Source: an uncultured Kordiimonas sp.
GTDB taxonomy: Bacteria > Pseudomonadota > Alphaproteobacteria > Sphingomonadales > Kordiimonadaceae
NCBI GenBank assembly: GCA_947500295.1
Contig: CANMRM010000002.1
Coordinates: 434,001-498,000 of the forward strand
Length of the DNA stretch: 64,000 nucleotides
Direction: 5' to 3'
Made by a program: the position numbers and the translations under genes. Numbering within the stretch: the stretch's first letter is position 1; each line of letters begins with the position of its first letter. Positions 53,966 through 63,971 of the stretch are shown in pieces. Under the pieces are notes generated by a model. That model searched no databases, was not told the origin of the DNA, and saw nothing but the letters and a program-made list of their open reading frames with translations.

Positions 53966-55891
53966 TCAGGTGTTCGCCACTGACTGATCATAGCTGTTAT
54001 GCCCAAGCGCCTTGAGAGCAACCTCAAGAATCCCGGATGCGTTCAGTCCTGCGGTCTCATACATTTCGTCGGGTTTGCCATGTTCGATAAAGACATCAGG
54101 CAGCTTGAGCGCTCTGACCCTGAGCCGACCATCCAGAATGCCTTCTTCGGCACAGAAATCCATCACGTGCGCACCAAACCCGCCGATAGAGCCCTCTTCT
54201 ACTGTCAGAAGCAGGTCATGGCTGGCGGCAAGGTCACGGATGAGTTGATGATCAATCGGTTTGGCAAAGCGCGCATCGGCAACAGTTGTTGACAGCCCGC
54301 GCGCCTCAAGCTGCTTGGCAGCATCAAGGGCTGCTCCCAGGCGCGACCCAAGCGACAGGATGGCAATTTTACTGCCCTGCTTGACGATACGCCCTTTGCC
54401 AATTTCCAGAACCTCGCCTTGTTCCGGAAGCGCAACGCCGACCCCCTCGCCGCGCGGATAGCGAACAGCAGAGGGCCGGTCATCAATAGCAGCACAGGTC
54501 GCAACCATGTGTTTAAGCTCAGCTTCGTCGGCAGCCGCCATCACAACCATGTTTGGAAGGCTGGCCAGATATGTCACGTCAAAACTGCCCGCATGGGTTG
54601 GCCCATCCGCCCCAACAAGGCCAGCGCGGTCTATGGCAAAGCGAACAGGCAGGTTCTGCACCGCCACATCGTGAACCACCTGATCGTAGGCTCTTTGCAG
54701 GAACGTTGAATAGATGGTCGCAAAGGGTTTGTACCCCTCTGCGGCAAGGCCTGCTGCAAAAGTAACCGCATGCTGCTCTGCAATGCCAACATCGAAAGTC
54801 CGGTCTGGAAACTCCTTTTCGAACTTGTCGATCCCGGTGCCGGACGGCATGGCGGCAGTAATGGCAACAATCTTGTCATCACGGCGTGCTTCGCTGATCA
54901 ACGCTTCTGCAAAAACATTCGTGAATGTCGGGGCTTTTGGAGCCGACTTCTTGTGCTCGCCCGTGATCAGATCGAACTGGGGCACGGCGTGGTATTTTTC
55001 CTGGTTTGGCTTGATAAAGGGATGACCCTTACCTTTTTCGGTAACGACATGCACCAGCATCGGCCCGTCGGCAGCGTCCCTCACATTTTCCAGAACCGGG
55101 AGCAGATGGTCCATATTGTGGCCGTCGATCGGCCCCACATAATAAAAACCCAGCTCGTCAAAAAGTGTTCCGCCACCTGCCGCCATACCGCGTGCGGTCT
55201 CTTCAGCGAGCCTGGCCCGGTCGGCCAGCGGCTTGGGCAGCATTTCTATGATTCTTTTGCCAAACCCGCGCAAACTCAAAAAGGTTTCAGAGCTGATTAT
55301 GCGGGCAAGGTAGGCACTCAACCCTCCCACTGCCGGCGCAATGGACATATCATTGTCATTCAGGATGACAACAAGCCTGTTGCCTGCCTGTTCGGCATTG
55401 TTCATGGCTTCATAAGCCATGCCGGCGCTCATGGCTCCGTCACCGATAACGGCGATCCCCCTGCCCGGTTTGTCTGCCAGTTTGTTGGCCACGGCCATAC
55501 CCAGCGCAGCACTGATCGACGTGGATGAGTGGCCGGCGCCAAACGGATCGTATTCGCTTTCGCCCCGTTTGGTGAACGGAGAGAGGCCGCCTGGTTGGCG
55601 GATGGAACGAATACGGTCACGGCGACCGGTTAGAACCTTGTGAGGATAGGCCTGGTGTCCCACGTCCCAGATTAAACGGTCATCGGGCGTGTCGAAAACA
55701 TAATGGAGCGCCACGGTCAGCTCGACCACACCCAGGCCAGCACCGAAATGGCCGCCTGAAACCGAGGCTGCACTGATAATTTCAGCCCGAAGTTCGTCCG
55801 CAAGTGCCTGCAGCTTCTCTTTGGGCAACTTGCGCAAGTCAGCAGGTGACTGGATGGCATCAAGCAGCGGGGTTGTGATATTTTCGCTCAC
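53966..55891 (-). CDS. dxs: 1-deoxy-D-xylulose-5-phosphate synthase
   Basis: The 641-residue thiamine-diphosphate enzyme condenses pyruvate and glyceraldehyde-3-phosphate, the first step of the MEP isoprenoid pathway. It has the TPP-binding [16 protein letters not shown] and [29 protein letters not shown], and the transketolase C-terminal domain with [14 protein letters not shown]. Length matches. The start is a GTG (55889-55891), probably read from GGGAAG further upstream. Sits in the operon xseB-ispA-dxs-tlyA. Confidence 0.97.
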   Translation of the reverse strand: MSENITTPLLDAIQSPADLRKLPKEKLQALADELRAEIISAASVSGGHFGAGLGVVELTVALHYVFDTPDDRLIWDVGHQAYPHKVLTGRRDRIRSIRQPGGLSPFTKRGESEYDPFGAGHSSTSISAALGMAVANKLADKPGRGIAVIGDGAMSAGMAYEAMNNAEQAGNRLVVILNDNDMSIAPAVGGLSAYLARIISSETFLSLRGFGKRIIEMLPKPLADRARLAEETARGMAAGGGTLFDELGFYYVGPIDGHNMDHLLPVLENVRDAADGPMLVHVVTEKGKGHPFIKPNQEKYHAVPQFDLITGEHKKSAPKAPTFTNVFAEALISEARRDDKIVAITAAMPSGTGIDKFEKEFPDRTFDVGIAEQHAVTFAAGLAAEGYKPFATIYSTFLQRAYDQVVHDVAVQNLPVRFAIDRAGLVGADGPTHAGSFDVTYLASLPNMVVMAAADEAELKHMVATCAAIDDRPSAVRYPRGEGVGVALPEQGEVLEIGKGRIVKQGSKIAILSLGSRLGAALDAAKQLEARGLSTTVADARFAKPIDHQLIRDLAASHDLLLTVEEGSIGGFGAHVMDFCAEEGILDGRLRVRALKLPDVFIEHGKPDEMYETAGLNASGILEVALKALGHNSYDQSVANT

Positions 55892-55949
55892 GTCTGGTTG
55901 ACTTCCCTAGTTGCACTAACAGCTTACGTCGACTTCTGCACGACAGTCT

Positions 55950-56858
55950 TCAGGTGCGGCGAAATATAGCAAAATGGGCTACAGCGCGCAAAAGTGCCGC
56001 TTTATCGTCGAAATCAGATAAATGTTCAATAGCCTGATTGGCAAGAATTTCCGCCTGTTTTCTGGCTCTTTCCACACCCATGATGTCCAAAAGGGTTGCT
56101 TTTCCCGCATCGGCATCCTTGCCGGTTGCCTTTCCAACCTCCCGCGGATCTCCTTCAACATCCAGCAAATCGTCTGCGATCTGGAACGCCAGCCCGAGGT
56201 CTCGTGCATACCCCTGCAGCGATGAAACAGCCTGTGGACTGGCATGGCCCAAAACAGCACCCGCTTCAGCGGCAAAACTGATGAGCGCCCCGGTTTTCAT
56301 CTGTTGAAGCCGGTATACCTCTGCCTCGCCAAGCTTGTGCGTGTTTGCGGACAAGTCGATCATCTGTCCTCCAACCATTCCGTGATGGCCGGACGCACGT
56401 GCCAGATTCCGGATAAGCCGCAGTCTGACATTGGGGTCAGGGTGCGAAAGTTCATCGCTCAGGATTTCAAAAGCCATAGTCATCAATGCATCGCCCGCAA
56501 GTATCGCAGTCGCTTCATCAAACGCTATGTGGACTGTCGGCTTGCCGCGACGCATGTCATCGTCATCCATGGCAGGCAGGTCGTCATGAACCAGCGAATA
56601 GCAATGGACACATTCAACGGCAGCGGCCACCCGCAAGGCTTGTTTTTTGCTCACGCCAAACAGGTCTGCGCTGGCAAGAACGAGAAATGGCCGCAGGCGT
56701 TTTCCACCCGAAAAAAAAGCGTAGCGCATGGCTTCCACAACGCGGGCTTCGGGACCGCTTGGCACCGCCAGCAGCGGCTCCATCAGCCGTTCGACAGCTT
56801 GAGAGGTTGCGGCCATCGCATCCTTGAGCGGCTGGTTATCTAGCAACGACAAAGACAT
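55950..56858 (-). CDS. ispA: Polyprenyl (farnesyl/geranyl) diphosphate synthase
   Basis: The 302-residue trans-prenyltransferase condenses DMAPP and IPP to farnesyl or geranylgeranyl diphosphate. The first aspartate-rich motif is in YSLVHDDLPAMDDDDMRRGKPTVH and the second in AFQIADDLLD. Chain length cannot be read securely but its neighbours (xseB, dxs) match ispA operons. Its ATG overlaps the xseB TAA stop by one base (TAATG), so the two are translationally coupled. Confidence 0.95.
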   Translation of the reverse strand: MSLSLLDNQPLKDAMAATSQAVERLMEPLLAVPSGPEARVVEAMRYAFFSGGKRLRPFLVLASADLFGVSKKQALRVAAAVECVHCYSLVHDDLPAMDDDDMRRGKPTVHIAFDEATAILAGDALMTMAFEILSDELSHPDPNVRLRLIRNLARASGHHGMVGGQMIDLSANTHKLGEAEVYRLQQMKTGALISFAAEAGAVLGHASPQAVSSLQGYARDLGLAFQIADDLLDVEGDPREVGKATGKDADAGKATLLDIMGVERARKQAEILANQAIEHLSDFDDKAALLRAVAHFAIFRRT

Positions 56859-57097
56859 TAGGCGTCCGGGTCGAATGCAGCTGTTGAGGCAGGCTCGCCC
56901 TTATCGTCAAGTGTGATTTTCTCGATTTTCGCCTGAGCTTCTTTCAGCAAGGTCTCACAGCGGGCTTTGAGGGCTGTTCCACGCGTGTAGAGCTCTATTG
57001 ACTGTTCAAGGGGGGCTGATCCGGACTCCAGCTGCTCGACCACCCGGTCCAGTTCCGCCATCGCCTGTTCAAAACTCATTGAAGCTATGTCGTTCAT
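56858..57097 (-). CDS. xseB: Exodeoxyribonuclease VII small subunit
   Basis: The 79-residue product has the family pattern MSFEQAMAELDRVVEQLESGSAPLEQSIELYTRGTALKARCE, two long helices that bind the XseA large subunit; the complex degrades single-stranded DNA from both ends. I chose the ATG at 57095-57097, preceded by CAGGAC; a start at 57115 adds six residues. First gene of the operon. Confidence 0.95.
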   Translation of the reverse strand: MNDIASMSFEQAMAELDRVVEQLESGSAPLEQSIELYTRGTALKARCETLLKEAQAKIEKITLDDKGEPASTAAFDPDA

Positions 57098-57207
57098 ATT
57101 CTTGTCCTGGCCCATTACGCGTCCGCAACCTAATCTAAAATCATATCAAATCCGGTCTTCTTATAGGGTGCGACCGATCTGTGCGTAAAGGGGAATATGA
57201 GCCTTAA

Positions 57208-58395
57208 TCAGGCAAAATCGTTCAGGCTTCTGAGGGAAACGCCCGGCTGGTCATTGACCCGCTGCAGAACAGAAGCTTTGTCGTACCGGCCTTTGGCTTT
57301 GAAGAAATACAGGTCGTCCTCGAACGAGCGATCCACAAGGTCCAGAGACTCCAGAAGATGCAGGTGTGCAATGGCCTCCCCCAGCGCCAGATAAAAGTCC
57401 ATGCCTTCAATCTTGCGGCGATACAGGGCCTTGAAGGTCTTCACCGCGGTCCGGGGGTTCTGGCACCAGTCGTGCAGTTTTTCGAGTTTGTCCAGATGGC
57501 CGTTGATCAGGGCATCAATGCGCGCCTGCAATCCATAAAAAACCCTGCCATGGGATGGCAGAACGAGAGGATCGCCTTCAATTGCCCGCATCCTGTCCAG
57601 GCTGGAAAGCCAATGGGCGAGAGGATTGCCCTTTGGTTCGCGGGCATAAACAGACACGTTGGAGGTGATTTCAGGCAAAATCTGGTCGCCGCCGATAAAA
57701 AGCGGCTCATCAAGGCAGGTCAGGCACGCGTGTTCGGGCGAATGTCCGCGACCGATCACAACGCGCCAACGACGACCGCCCAGCGTGAGTTCTGTGCCGT
57801 CTTCCATGCGTACATAGCTGTCTGGCAGCGTATGCACGCCTTTCTTGTAGTTGCCGTACCCGGCCGCCCGGATCATCGGTTCGTACTTGCGGTCCACGCC
57901 GCCGCGAAACAAATAGGTCAGCTCATTTTCAGGAAACTCTGTCCCTGCGCTGTTCCAAAGCGTATTTGCAAGCAGATATTCCGCCTGTGTGATCCAGAAC
58001 TCAGCACCGCTGCGCTCCACGAGCCAGCCAGCCAGTCCCAGATGGTCGGGGTGCATATGGGTTGCAATCACCCGCTTTATGGGCAAACCACCCAGGACGG
58101 TCTGCTCAAGGCCTTCCCAGGCCTCTTTGCCTGTATTACCCCGCGCACCGGTATCGATGACCGTCCAGCCGTCCCCTTCCCTGAAAAGATAGACGTTGAT
58201 GTGATCCAGCGACCAAGGCAGCGGAATACGGGCCCACAAAATACCTGCGGCCACCTCGATAACATCTGCGCCAGCTGGCACTTTTTCTCCGTGAGGATAA
58301 TTAAGCGAGCCATCATCAGACCAGGTGGAAGAAATTCGGTGGTCGACAGTTTCGCCCTCCGATACAGGAATATCGCGCTCCGGATGTGCTTCCAA
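57208..58395 (-). CDS. MBL-fold metallo-hydrolase
   Basis: The 395-residue hydrolase has the dinuclear metal motif H113-x-H115-x-D117-H118 in ATHMHPDHLG, a further His in the domain and a C-terminal helical extension. It is unlike lactamases and closer to the glyoxalase II-like or lactonase-like MBL group; the substrate is unknown. Its start is 2 bp from the stop of the acyl-CoA dehydrogenase gene on the same strand, implying one transcript and perhaps a CoA-thioester or hydroxyacid substrate (inference). Confidence 0.85.
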   Translation of the reverse strand: MEAHPERDIPVSEGETVDHRISSTWSDDGSLNYPHGEKVPAGADVIEVAAGILWARIPLPWSLDHINVYLFREGDGWTVIDTGARGNTGKEAWEGLEQTVLGGLPIKRVIATHMHPDHLGLAGWLVERSGAEFWITQAEYLLANTLWNSAGTEFPENELTYLFRGGVDRKYEPMIRAAGYGNYKKGVHTLPDSYVRMEDGTELTLGGRRWRVVIGRGHSPEHACLTCLDEPLFIGGDQILPEITSNVSVYAREPKGNPLAHWLSSLDRMRAIEGDPLVLPSHGRVFYGLQARIDALINGHLDKLEKLHDWCQNPRTAVKTFKALYRRKIEGMDFYLALGEAIAHLHLLESLDLVDRSFEDDLYFFKAKGRYDKASVLQRVNDQPGVSLRSLNDFA

Positions 58396-58397
58396 AA

Positions 58398-60191
58398 CTA
58401 GGCCCTTTCAAAGTCGGCGTTATCCATCGCCGTCAGTGTGTGAGCACCAGCCCTGATAGGCCCCAACAGGGCCGTAGCGCTCGGGAGAATTTGTTCAACA
58501 TAAAAACGGGCAACGGTAATTTTACTTTTCAGGAAAGTGGGGTTGCCCTCATTTGACGCCAGCCGTCGCTCCGCTTCAACCGCTTGTTGCGTAAGCAAAT
58601 GGGCACCAAGCACGGTGCCAAAAAGCCGGAGATAAGGCGTCGCACCGGCAGCGGTATCAACAATTTGCTCGAAACCATTTGAAAAAAGAGTTTTGGCGGC
58701 TTCTTCGAGCGCGTCAATACCTTCAAGAAGTACGGATTTTGAGCCTTCCATAGAGCGACCGAGATCGTTTGCGGCTGCGCGCATTTCTTCAACAAGAGCA
58801 CGCCAGTGCGCCCCACCCTCAGCGTTCAGCTTGCGCCCCGCCAAATCAAGCGCCTGAATACCATTGGTACCTTCATAGATCGGAGCAATACGCGAATCGC
58901 GGTAATGCTGGGCAACGCCGGTCTCCTCGACAAATCCCATGCCGCCATGGATCTGCACCGCAAGGGACGCCGCTTCAACACCAATATCGGTGGCATAAGC
59001 CTTGGAAATGGGTGTCAGTAAATCGGCCTCTCCCATGGCTTTTGCTTTTTCCGCCTTGTCAGTGGAGGAATGAACACGGTCCAGCGCCCAGACATTCCGA
59101 TATATGATCGCTCGTGCGGCTTCGGCTGTGGCTCTTATGGTCAACAGCATGCGCCGCACGTCAGGGTGGTTGATGATTGCAACAGATTCGCGGGATTTCG
59201 CGCCGATTGCCGCAGACTGAATACGATCCTGCGCAAACCCCACCGACTGTTGATAAGCACGTTCCGCAATCGCAACCCCCTGCAGGCCAACGCCGATACG
59301 TGCATGGTTCATCATGGTGAACATGTTGCGCATACCGCAATTTTCCTCACCGACAAGATAGCCGACACAGTTGCCGTTTTCGCCAAAAGCCATTGTGCAC
59401 GTGGGGCTGGCATGAATACCAAGCTTGTGTTCGATGCTGACGCAACTTACGTCGTTGCGCGCGCCCAGGGAGCCATCTTCATTCACCAGAAACTTGGGAA
59501 CAATGAACATGGAAATGCCTTTTGTACCAGGCGGGCTATCGGGCAGGCGTGCCAGCACAAGATGAACGATATTGTCGCACAGGTCATGCTCGCCCCAGGT
59601 GATGTAAATCTTCTGTCCTGAAATCAGGTAGGTGCCGTCTGGCTGCTTTTCAGCTTTGCTGCGCAAGGCACCAACGTCGGAACCCGCGGATGGTTCGGTC
59701 AAATTCATTGCACCGGACCATTCGCCCGTGATCATTTTCGGCAGATAGGTTTGACGCAGCTCTTCACTGGCGTGCGCATCAATTGCCTGAATGGCACCGC
59801 TTGTCAGCAATGGCTGAAGGCTGTAGGCCATGTTGGCGGACGTCACCATTTCCGTGACAGCAATCTCAAGCGACGCAGGCAGGCCCTGGCCGCCCAAGTC
59901 CGGGTCCGCGCTTAGTGTTGACCAGCCGCCTTCAACAAATGCTTGATGCATGGGCTTGAAGGCATCTGGTGTTTTCACGTCATTGCCTGACAGCACGGCA
60001 CCTTCGGCGTCACCAATTGTGTTGGTCGGCGCAATAATGTCCCCGGCCAGTTTTCCTGCCTCATCAAGGACGGCCTGAACCAGGTCTTCCCCGGCCTCTT
60101 CAAACTGCGGAATGGACGACCATTGTCGCATACCGGCAACGGTTTCAAGGGCAAAGCTGATTTCTTCAAGAGGCGCGCGATAGTTACTCAT
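58398..60191 (-). CDS. Acyl-CoA dehydrogenase with C-terminal domain (DmdC-like)
   Basis: The 597-residue flavoprotein is longer than a classical ACAD: an N-terminal DUF-type extension, the ACAD core with TEPSAGSDVGALRSKAEKQPDGTYLISGQKIYITWGEHDL, the catalytic Glu in APIYEGTNGIQALDL, and a C-terminal ~130-residue helical domain. This is the architecture of 3-methylmercaptopropionyl-CoA dehydrogenase (DmdC) and relatives, but the same layout serves other acyl-CoAs in many alphaproteobacteria, so DMSP use is only a possibility. No other dmd gene is present. Confidence 0.9.
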   Translation of the reverse strand: MSNYRAPLEEISFALETVAGMRQWSSIPQFEEAGEDLVQAVLDEAGKLAGDIIAPTNTIGDAEGAVLSGNDVKTPDAFKPMHQAFVEGGWSTLSADPDLGGQGLPASLEIAVTEMVTSANMAYSLQPLLTSGAIQAIDAHASEELRQTYLPKMITGEWSGAMNLTEPSAGSDVGALRSKAEKQPDGTYLISGQKIYITWGEHDLCDNIVHLVLARLPDSPPGTKGISMFIVPKFLVNEDGSLGARNDVSCVSIEHKLGIHASPTCTMAFGENGNCVGYLVGEENCGMRNMFTMMNHARIGVGLQGVAIAERAYQQSVGFAQDRIQSAAIGAKSRESVAIINHPDVRRMLLTIRATAEAARAIIYRNVWALDRVHSSTDKAEKAKAMGEADLLTPISKAYATDIGVEAASLAVQIHGGMGFVEETGVAQHYRDSRIAPIYEGTNGIQALDLAGRKLNAEGGAHWRALVEEMRAAANDLGRSMEGSKSVLLEGIDALEEAAKTLFSNGFEQIVDTAAGATPYLRLFGTVLGAHLLTQQAVEAERRLASNEGNPTFLKSKITVARFYVEQILPSATALLGPIRAGAHTLTAMDNADFERA

Positions 60192-60327
60192 AAATCAATT
60201 TCCGTTTTATTAGCTTGAGCAAATCTCATTGCGGGTGCCCTGTTGTCAGGCATTCCCTTTCCATCCGGCTATGTATATAACCTGTCGAGAAAGTGAAATG
60301 ATCTAAACCAACCTGGTGCAACCCTAT

Positions 60328-61290
60328 ATGTCCACAAATGCGTCCCTGGTTTCTGCCTCACAAGATGGGGCGATTGACCTCGCTGTCGAGAAAATACTGG
60401 GCGGAGATGTGGTCGCCCTGCCAACAGAAACAGTATACGGACTTGCAGCGAGCGCGAAGGACAAAAAAGCGGTCGCCAATATATTCGCTGTAAAAGGACG
60501 ACCATCCTTTAACCCGCTCATTTGTCATGTTTCTTCAATTGCAATGGCTGAAGCCTACGTCGACTTCCCCCCCCTGGCACAAAAACTTGCCGGCTCCTTC
60601 TGGCCTGGACCTCTGACCATCGTATGCAAAACGCGCCCAAAAACCGGCCTGGCCGAAAAAGTTTCGGCAGGCCTGGACACTCTTGCAGTGCGCTGCCCGG
60701 ACAGCCACATCATGCGACAGATCATCGAGGGCGTTGGCCACCCATTGGCGGCACCAAGCGCCAACAAGTCCGGCAGGCTGTCCCCGACAACCGCCCAAAG
60801 CGTGGAAGCTGGCCTGGGGGAGGAGATCCCTCTGATTATTGACGCGGGACCGACGACTGTCGGTATTGAGTCCACTATCGTTTCCGTTATTGGCTCCGAC
60901 ATCACGCTTCTTCGACCCGGAGTTATAACTACGGAACAGATTGAAAATGCGGCGGGTCAGCCGGTATTGATGAGAAATTCAAAAACCATCAACGCCCCGG
61001 GGCAACTGCTCAGCCACTATGCCCCAAAAGCGACGCTTCACCTAAATCAACAGGCAACGGAAGGCCGCACGCATATTGGATTTGGCAAGGAAGACGCGGA
61101 CCTGAATCTGAGCGCGAGTGGCGACTTGAAAGAAGCAGCCAAAAATCTTTTTGAAACCCTCCGGAAAGCTGACGCGATAAGCACCGGCGAGATCAGCGTC
61201 TCACCAATCCCTGACGTCGGAATAGGCATGGCAATTAACGATCGGCTAAAACGCGCCGCAGCCCCACGACCGGACCCTGATTATGATTGA
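60328..61290 (+). CDS. L-threonylcarbamoyladenylate synthase (Sua5/YwlC type)
   Basis: The 320-residue enzyme makes threonylcarbamoyl-AMP for the t6A modification of ANN-decoding tRNAs. The YrdC domain (residues 10-200: VVALPTETVYGLAASAKD, KGRPSFNPL, SANKSGRLSPT, VGIESTIV) is followed by the Sua5 C-terminal domain (LLSHYAPKA), so it is the long, two-domain form. The start is the ATG at 60328; a GTG at 60316 would add four residues and neither has a strong RBS. The last 8 bp overlap the FAD oxidase gene. Confidence 0.94.
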   Translation: MSTNASLVSASQDGAIDLAVEKILGGDVVALPTETVYGLAASAKDKKAVANIFAVKGRPSFNPLICHVSSIAMAEAYVDFPPLAQKLAGSFWPGPLTIVCKTRPKTGLAEKVSAGLDTLAVRCPDSHIMRQIIEGVGHPLAAPSANKSGRLSPTTAQSVEAGLGEEIPLIIDAGPTTVGIESTIVSVIGSDITLLRPGVITTEQIENAAGQPVLMRNSKTINAPGQLLSHYAPKATLHLNQQATEGRTHIGFGKEDADLNLSASGDLKEAAKNLFETLRKADAISTGEISVSPIPDVGIGMAINDRLKRAAAPRPDPDYD

Positions 61291-62698
61291 TCAAAAACAT
61301 ATTGAAAGACTGACAGGCTTCGTCGGCGAAAAAGGGGCCATCACAAGCCCTTCCGACATGCAGCCCTATGTCACAGAATGGCGCGACAAATTCATTGGCC
61401 AAACACCGCTTGTCCTGATGCCGTCTTCCACCGAAGAGGTGTCAAGCATTCTTGCTTATTGCGACGCCAACGCCATTTCAATTGTGCCACAAGGCGGCAA
61501 CACAGGCTTGGTTGGTGGTGGTATTCCCGGGCTGGACGGCGAAGCCGAAATTTTGCTGAGCAGCCGAAGACTGATCGCGCCGCCAAAAGTAGACCCCGAG
61601 GGGTATAAAATTGTCGCGGAGGCCGGTGTACCCGTTGCCGCGTTGCAGGAGGCTGCGGCCGCGCAAGACCGCCTGTTTGCGCTTTCCCTGGCATCGGAAG
61701 GCAGTTGCACAGCTGGCGGCGTCGTCGCCACCAATGCAGGCGGGGTGCATGTAATTCGCTATGGCACGGCTCGCCAGCTCACACTGGGTGTGGAAGCAGT
61801 GCTTGCAAACGGCGACGTCGTGAACGAGCTTTCGGGCCTGCGAAAGGACAATACGGGCTATGCAATGTCTCAGTTGCTTGCTGGTTCCGAAGGCACATTG
61901 GGCTTTATCACCCAGGTCTGTTTCAAACTGTTTCCGGCGGAAAAATCCCATGCGACGGCCTGGTTGGCGACAGACTCGCCATCAAATGCTTTAAGGCTAC
62001 TCAGTCTCGCCCGAGAAATTTGTGAGGATCAGGTCAGTGTTTTTGAGTTGATGTCGCACGATGCGGTTGAGTTCGCTTTCAAACACATACCCGGCTGCAG
62101 GTCACCGCTTAGCAGTCAGGCACCCTGGTATATCCTGATCGAAACCGCCTCATCCGGTGCGGAGAGTTCTGTTTCCACCAACATGGAGCGCCTTCTGGAA
62201 CAAGCCCTTGTATCGGAATTGATCAGTGACGGTGCTGTTGCACAATCCCTGGATCAGCGGCATCAATTTTGGCGCAACAGGGAAAGCATTTCGGAGGCAC
62301 AGAAACTTGAAGGTGGCAGTATCAAACATGATATCTCCGTGCCACTTGGCAACATCGCCCGGTTCATCGACGAAGCATCAAAACAGATCAATGCCAGCTT
62401 TAAAGGGGCTCGGGTAACGCCTTTTGGACATCTTGGTGACGGCAATCTTCATTTCAACGTCATGCAACCGATAGGGGGCGACAGGGAAAAGTTCCTGGAA
62501 AGCTGGCCTGCTATGAACAGCCTCGTTCATGACATCGTGCTTGCACATGGTGGTTCAATTTCAGCGGAACACGGAATCGGAGTTTTGAAAAAATCCGAAC
62601 TGGCTCGCACAAGCCCTCCTCCCAGACTGCAGGCCATGAGGTCAATCAAAGCATCTCTGGACCCCAACAATATCTTGAACCCACGGTGCCTGATCTGA
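61283..62698 (+). CDS. FAD-linked oxidase, GlcD/D-2-hydroxyglutarate dehydrogenase-like
   Basis: The 471-residue flavoprotein has an FAD_binding_4 (PCMH) domain with VPQGGNTGLVGGGIPG and GTARQLTLGVEAVLANGDVV, and the FAD-oxidase C-terminal domain with PFGHLGDGNLHFN and SAEHGIGVLKK. It oxidises a 2-hydroxyacid; the closest families are D-2-hydroxyglutarate and D-lactate/glycolate dehydrogenases. The start overlaps the end of the Sua5 gene by 8 bp, so translation is coupled, though the pathways are unrelated. Confidence 0.92.
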   Translation: MIDQKHIERLTGFVGEKGAITSPSDMQPYVTEWRDKFIGQTPLVLMPSSTEEVSSILAYCDANAISIVPQGGNTGLVGGGIPGLDGEAEILLSSRRLIAPPKVDPEGYKIVAEAGVPVAALQEAAAAQDRLFALSLASEGSCTAGGVVATNAGGVHVIRYGTARQLTLGVEAVLANGDVVNELSGLRKDNTGYAMSQLLAGSEGTLGFITQVCFKLFPAEKSHATAWLATDSPSNALRLLSLAREICEDQVSVFELMSHDAVEFAFKHIPGCRSPLSSQAPWYILIETASSGAESSVSTNMERLLEQALVSELISDGAVAQSLDQRHQFWRNRESISEAQKLEGGSIKHDISVPLGNIARFIDEASKQINASFKGARVTPFGHLGDGNLHFNVMQPIGGDREKFLESWPAMNSLVHDIVLAHGGSISAEHGIGVLKKSELARTSPPPRLQAMRSIKASLDPNNILNPRCLI

Positions 62699-63008
62699 AC
62701 GAAATGCATTGAGCCGAGGCAAGTATGCCATAAGTGAAAAGGCGAACGAGCATCGCTCGTTCGCCCCTAGGTATTTCCAAAGCCCGCTCAGGCAAAACAG
62801 GCTTATGGCATTTTCAGTGTTCGATCCGTCTCAGGCAAAAACGAATTGAACACCTATATTATCGCAATGCTGGTGCCAGTTTTTTAATCGTTTATTTTCA
62901 ATGCATTAAAATTTCTCACACTCACAACCGACCCAAATTGATACACAAAATATGTTTTATTTTGGGACAGGTTTCAAAGTGGAACAGGCAGTGACCGTCG
63001 CGGAGGAC
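62699..63008. other. 310-bp intergenic region without a gene
   Basis: This gap separates the convergent FAD oxidase and DUF2336 genes. It contains a strong hairpin (62741-62765) nested between short outer inverted-repeat arms (62726-62734 and 62802-62810), and otherwise an A/T-rich tract near 62880-62970 with no reading frame of note. I see no tRNA or sRNA signature beyond the hairpin. Confidence 0.5.
62741..62765 (-). terminator. Hairpin terminator candidate (convergent region)
   Basis: GGCGAACGAGC-ATC-GCTCGTTCGCC has perfect 11-bp arms. On the minus strand the stem is followed by TTTTCAC, giving a short U-tract for transcripts from the DUF2336 gene, whose stop is 244 bp away. On the plus strand the stem is 42 bp past the FAD oxidase stop but lacks a U-tract; it may terminate or protect both transcripts. 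Confidence 0.6.
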
Positions 63009-63971
63009 CTAGAAAACCAGTCGCTCGTATGAAATTAGAAGGACGCCGATAACCGATTTGGAAAATCCGGTCGAGTCCAACAGCCGTGCCAGAACCTTCT
63101 TGTCCCGCTTGGCCACTATTTGTTCAACATGCTCGTAGGGCTTGGACAAAAGGATCGACAAGGACATGGTGAACAGGCGCAGGTTGTTGTTTTGCAGGTA
63201 AGTAAGCAAAACATCGGAACCCAAACCATGACGCTGATGCAGTTGTTCCAGATAATTGCGAATTTCCGGCAAGGGTGACGCTTCCAGTGTTCTCGAGAAC
63301 ACCTGACGATTTGCCAGTGAAACGAGATAAGACGCATAATCATGAGACACATCAAACTTTTCAATCAGGAGCTGCCCAAAGGCTTGTGAAACTTTGAAAA
63401 CCAGACGTTCGATGAGCTCAATGGGCAGGTCGGAGCGGGAAGCCAGCTTCTCCATCAGGCCGACATCCTCCGGAAATCGATCTACAACCCTCTCAAAGCT
63501 CCGCTTCGACATGTCCGCCGTCTCGTTGCCTGACAGTTTGTTGACCGCTTCATGGCAACCAATGTCCGAGATTGCGAAGCTCACTGCCTCAGACAAGCCC
63601 GTACGCATTGCGATGGCTTCCTGATGACTATCGCCGCAGCTGCGAACAATCTCTTCAAGGAAAGCATCGTCAACAGCCTGTGATGCCACCAGGAACGGCA
63701 TTGATACCTGCTCGATGTCCTTGGAAATGGTTGCAACAAGGTCCTGTGGCAAAAAGATACAGGACCGCAATTCCCTGGAGAGGGCTTCGCGGACAGTTAC
63801 CGCAACATCCTCTGCCAAAACGCGCGCAAGCTCCATGGCTGCTTTTTGATCAGCTAGGTCTTGGGAAGATGACAAAATGCGCCCAACCTTGCGCGCAATC
63901 TCCGCCCGAGGTTCAATCTCAAGGCTCTTTAATTCTTCTACGTCATTCACGGTCGGCAAACTCTCCAACAT
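63009..63971 (-). CDS. DUF2336 domain-containing protein
   Basis: The 320-residue cytoplasmic, mainly helical protein matches the DUF2336 family (IRQ-rich helical repeats such as LARVLAEDVAVTVREALSRELRSC and LDSTGFSKSVIGVLLISYERLVF), which is nearly restricted to alphaproteobacteria. Its function is unknown; the HEAT-like helical repeat pattern suggests protein binding. It is convergent with the FAD oxidase gene, with a 310-bp gap, and starts 29 bp from the right edge. Confidence 0.8.
   Translation of the reverse strand: MLESLPTVNDVEELKSLEIEPRAEIARKVGRILSSSQDLADQKAAMELARVLAEDVAVTVREALSRELRSCIFLPQDLVATISKDIEQVSMPFLVASQAVDDAFLEEIVRSCGDSHQEAIAMRTGLSEAVSFAISDIGCHEAVNKLSGNETADMSKRSFERVVDRFPEDVGLMEKLASRSDLPIELIERLVFKVSQAFGQLLIEKFDVSHDYASYLVSLANRQVFSRTLEASPLPEIRNYLEQLHQRHGLGSDVLLTYLQNNNLRLFTMSLSILLSKPYEHVEQIVAKRDKKVLARLLDSTGFSKSVIGVLLISYERLVF

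Noticed and set aside
58398-60191. DMSP catabolism (dmdC) assignment
   Set aside because: Architecture matches DmdC, but no dmdA, dmdB or dmdD is present and the same architecture occurs in general acyl-CoA dehydrogenases.
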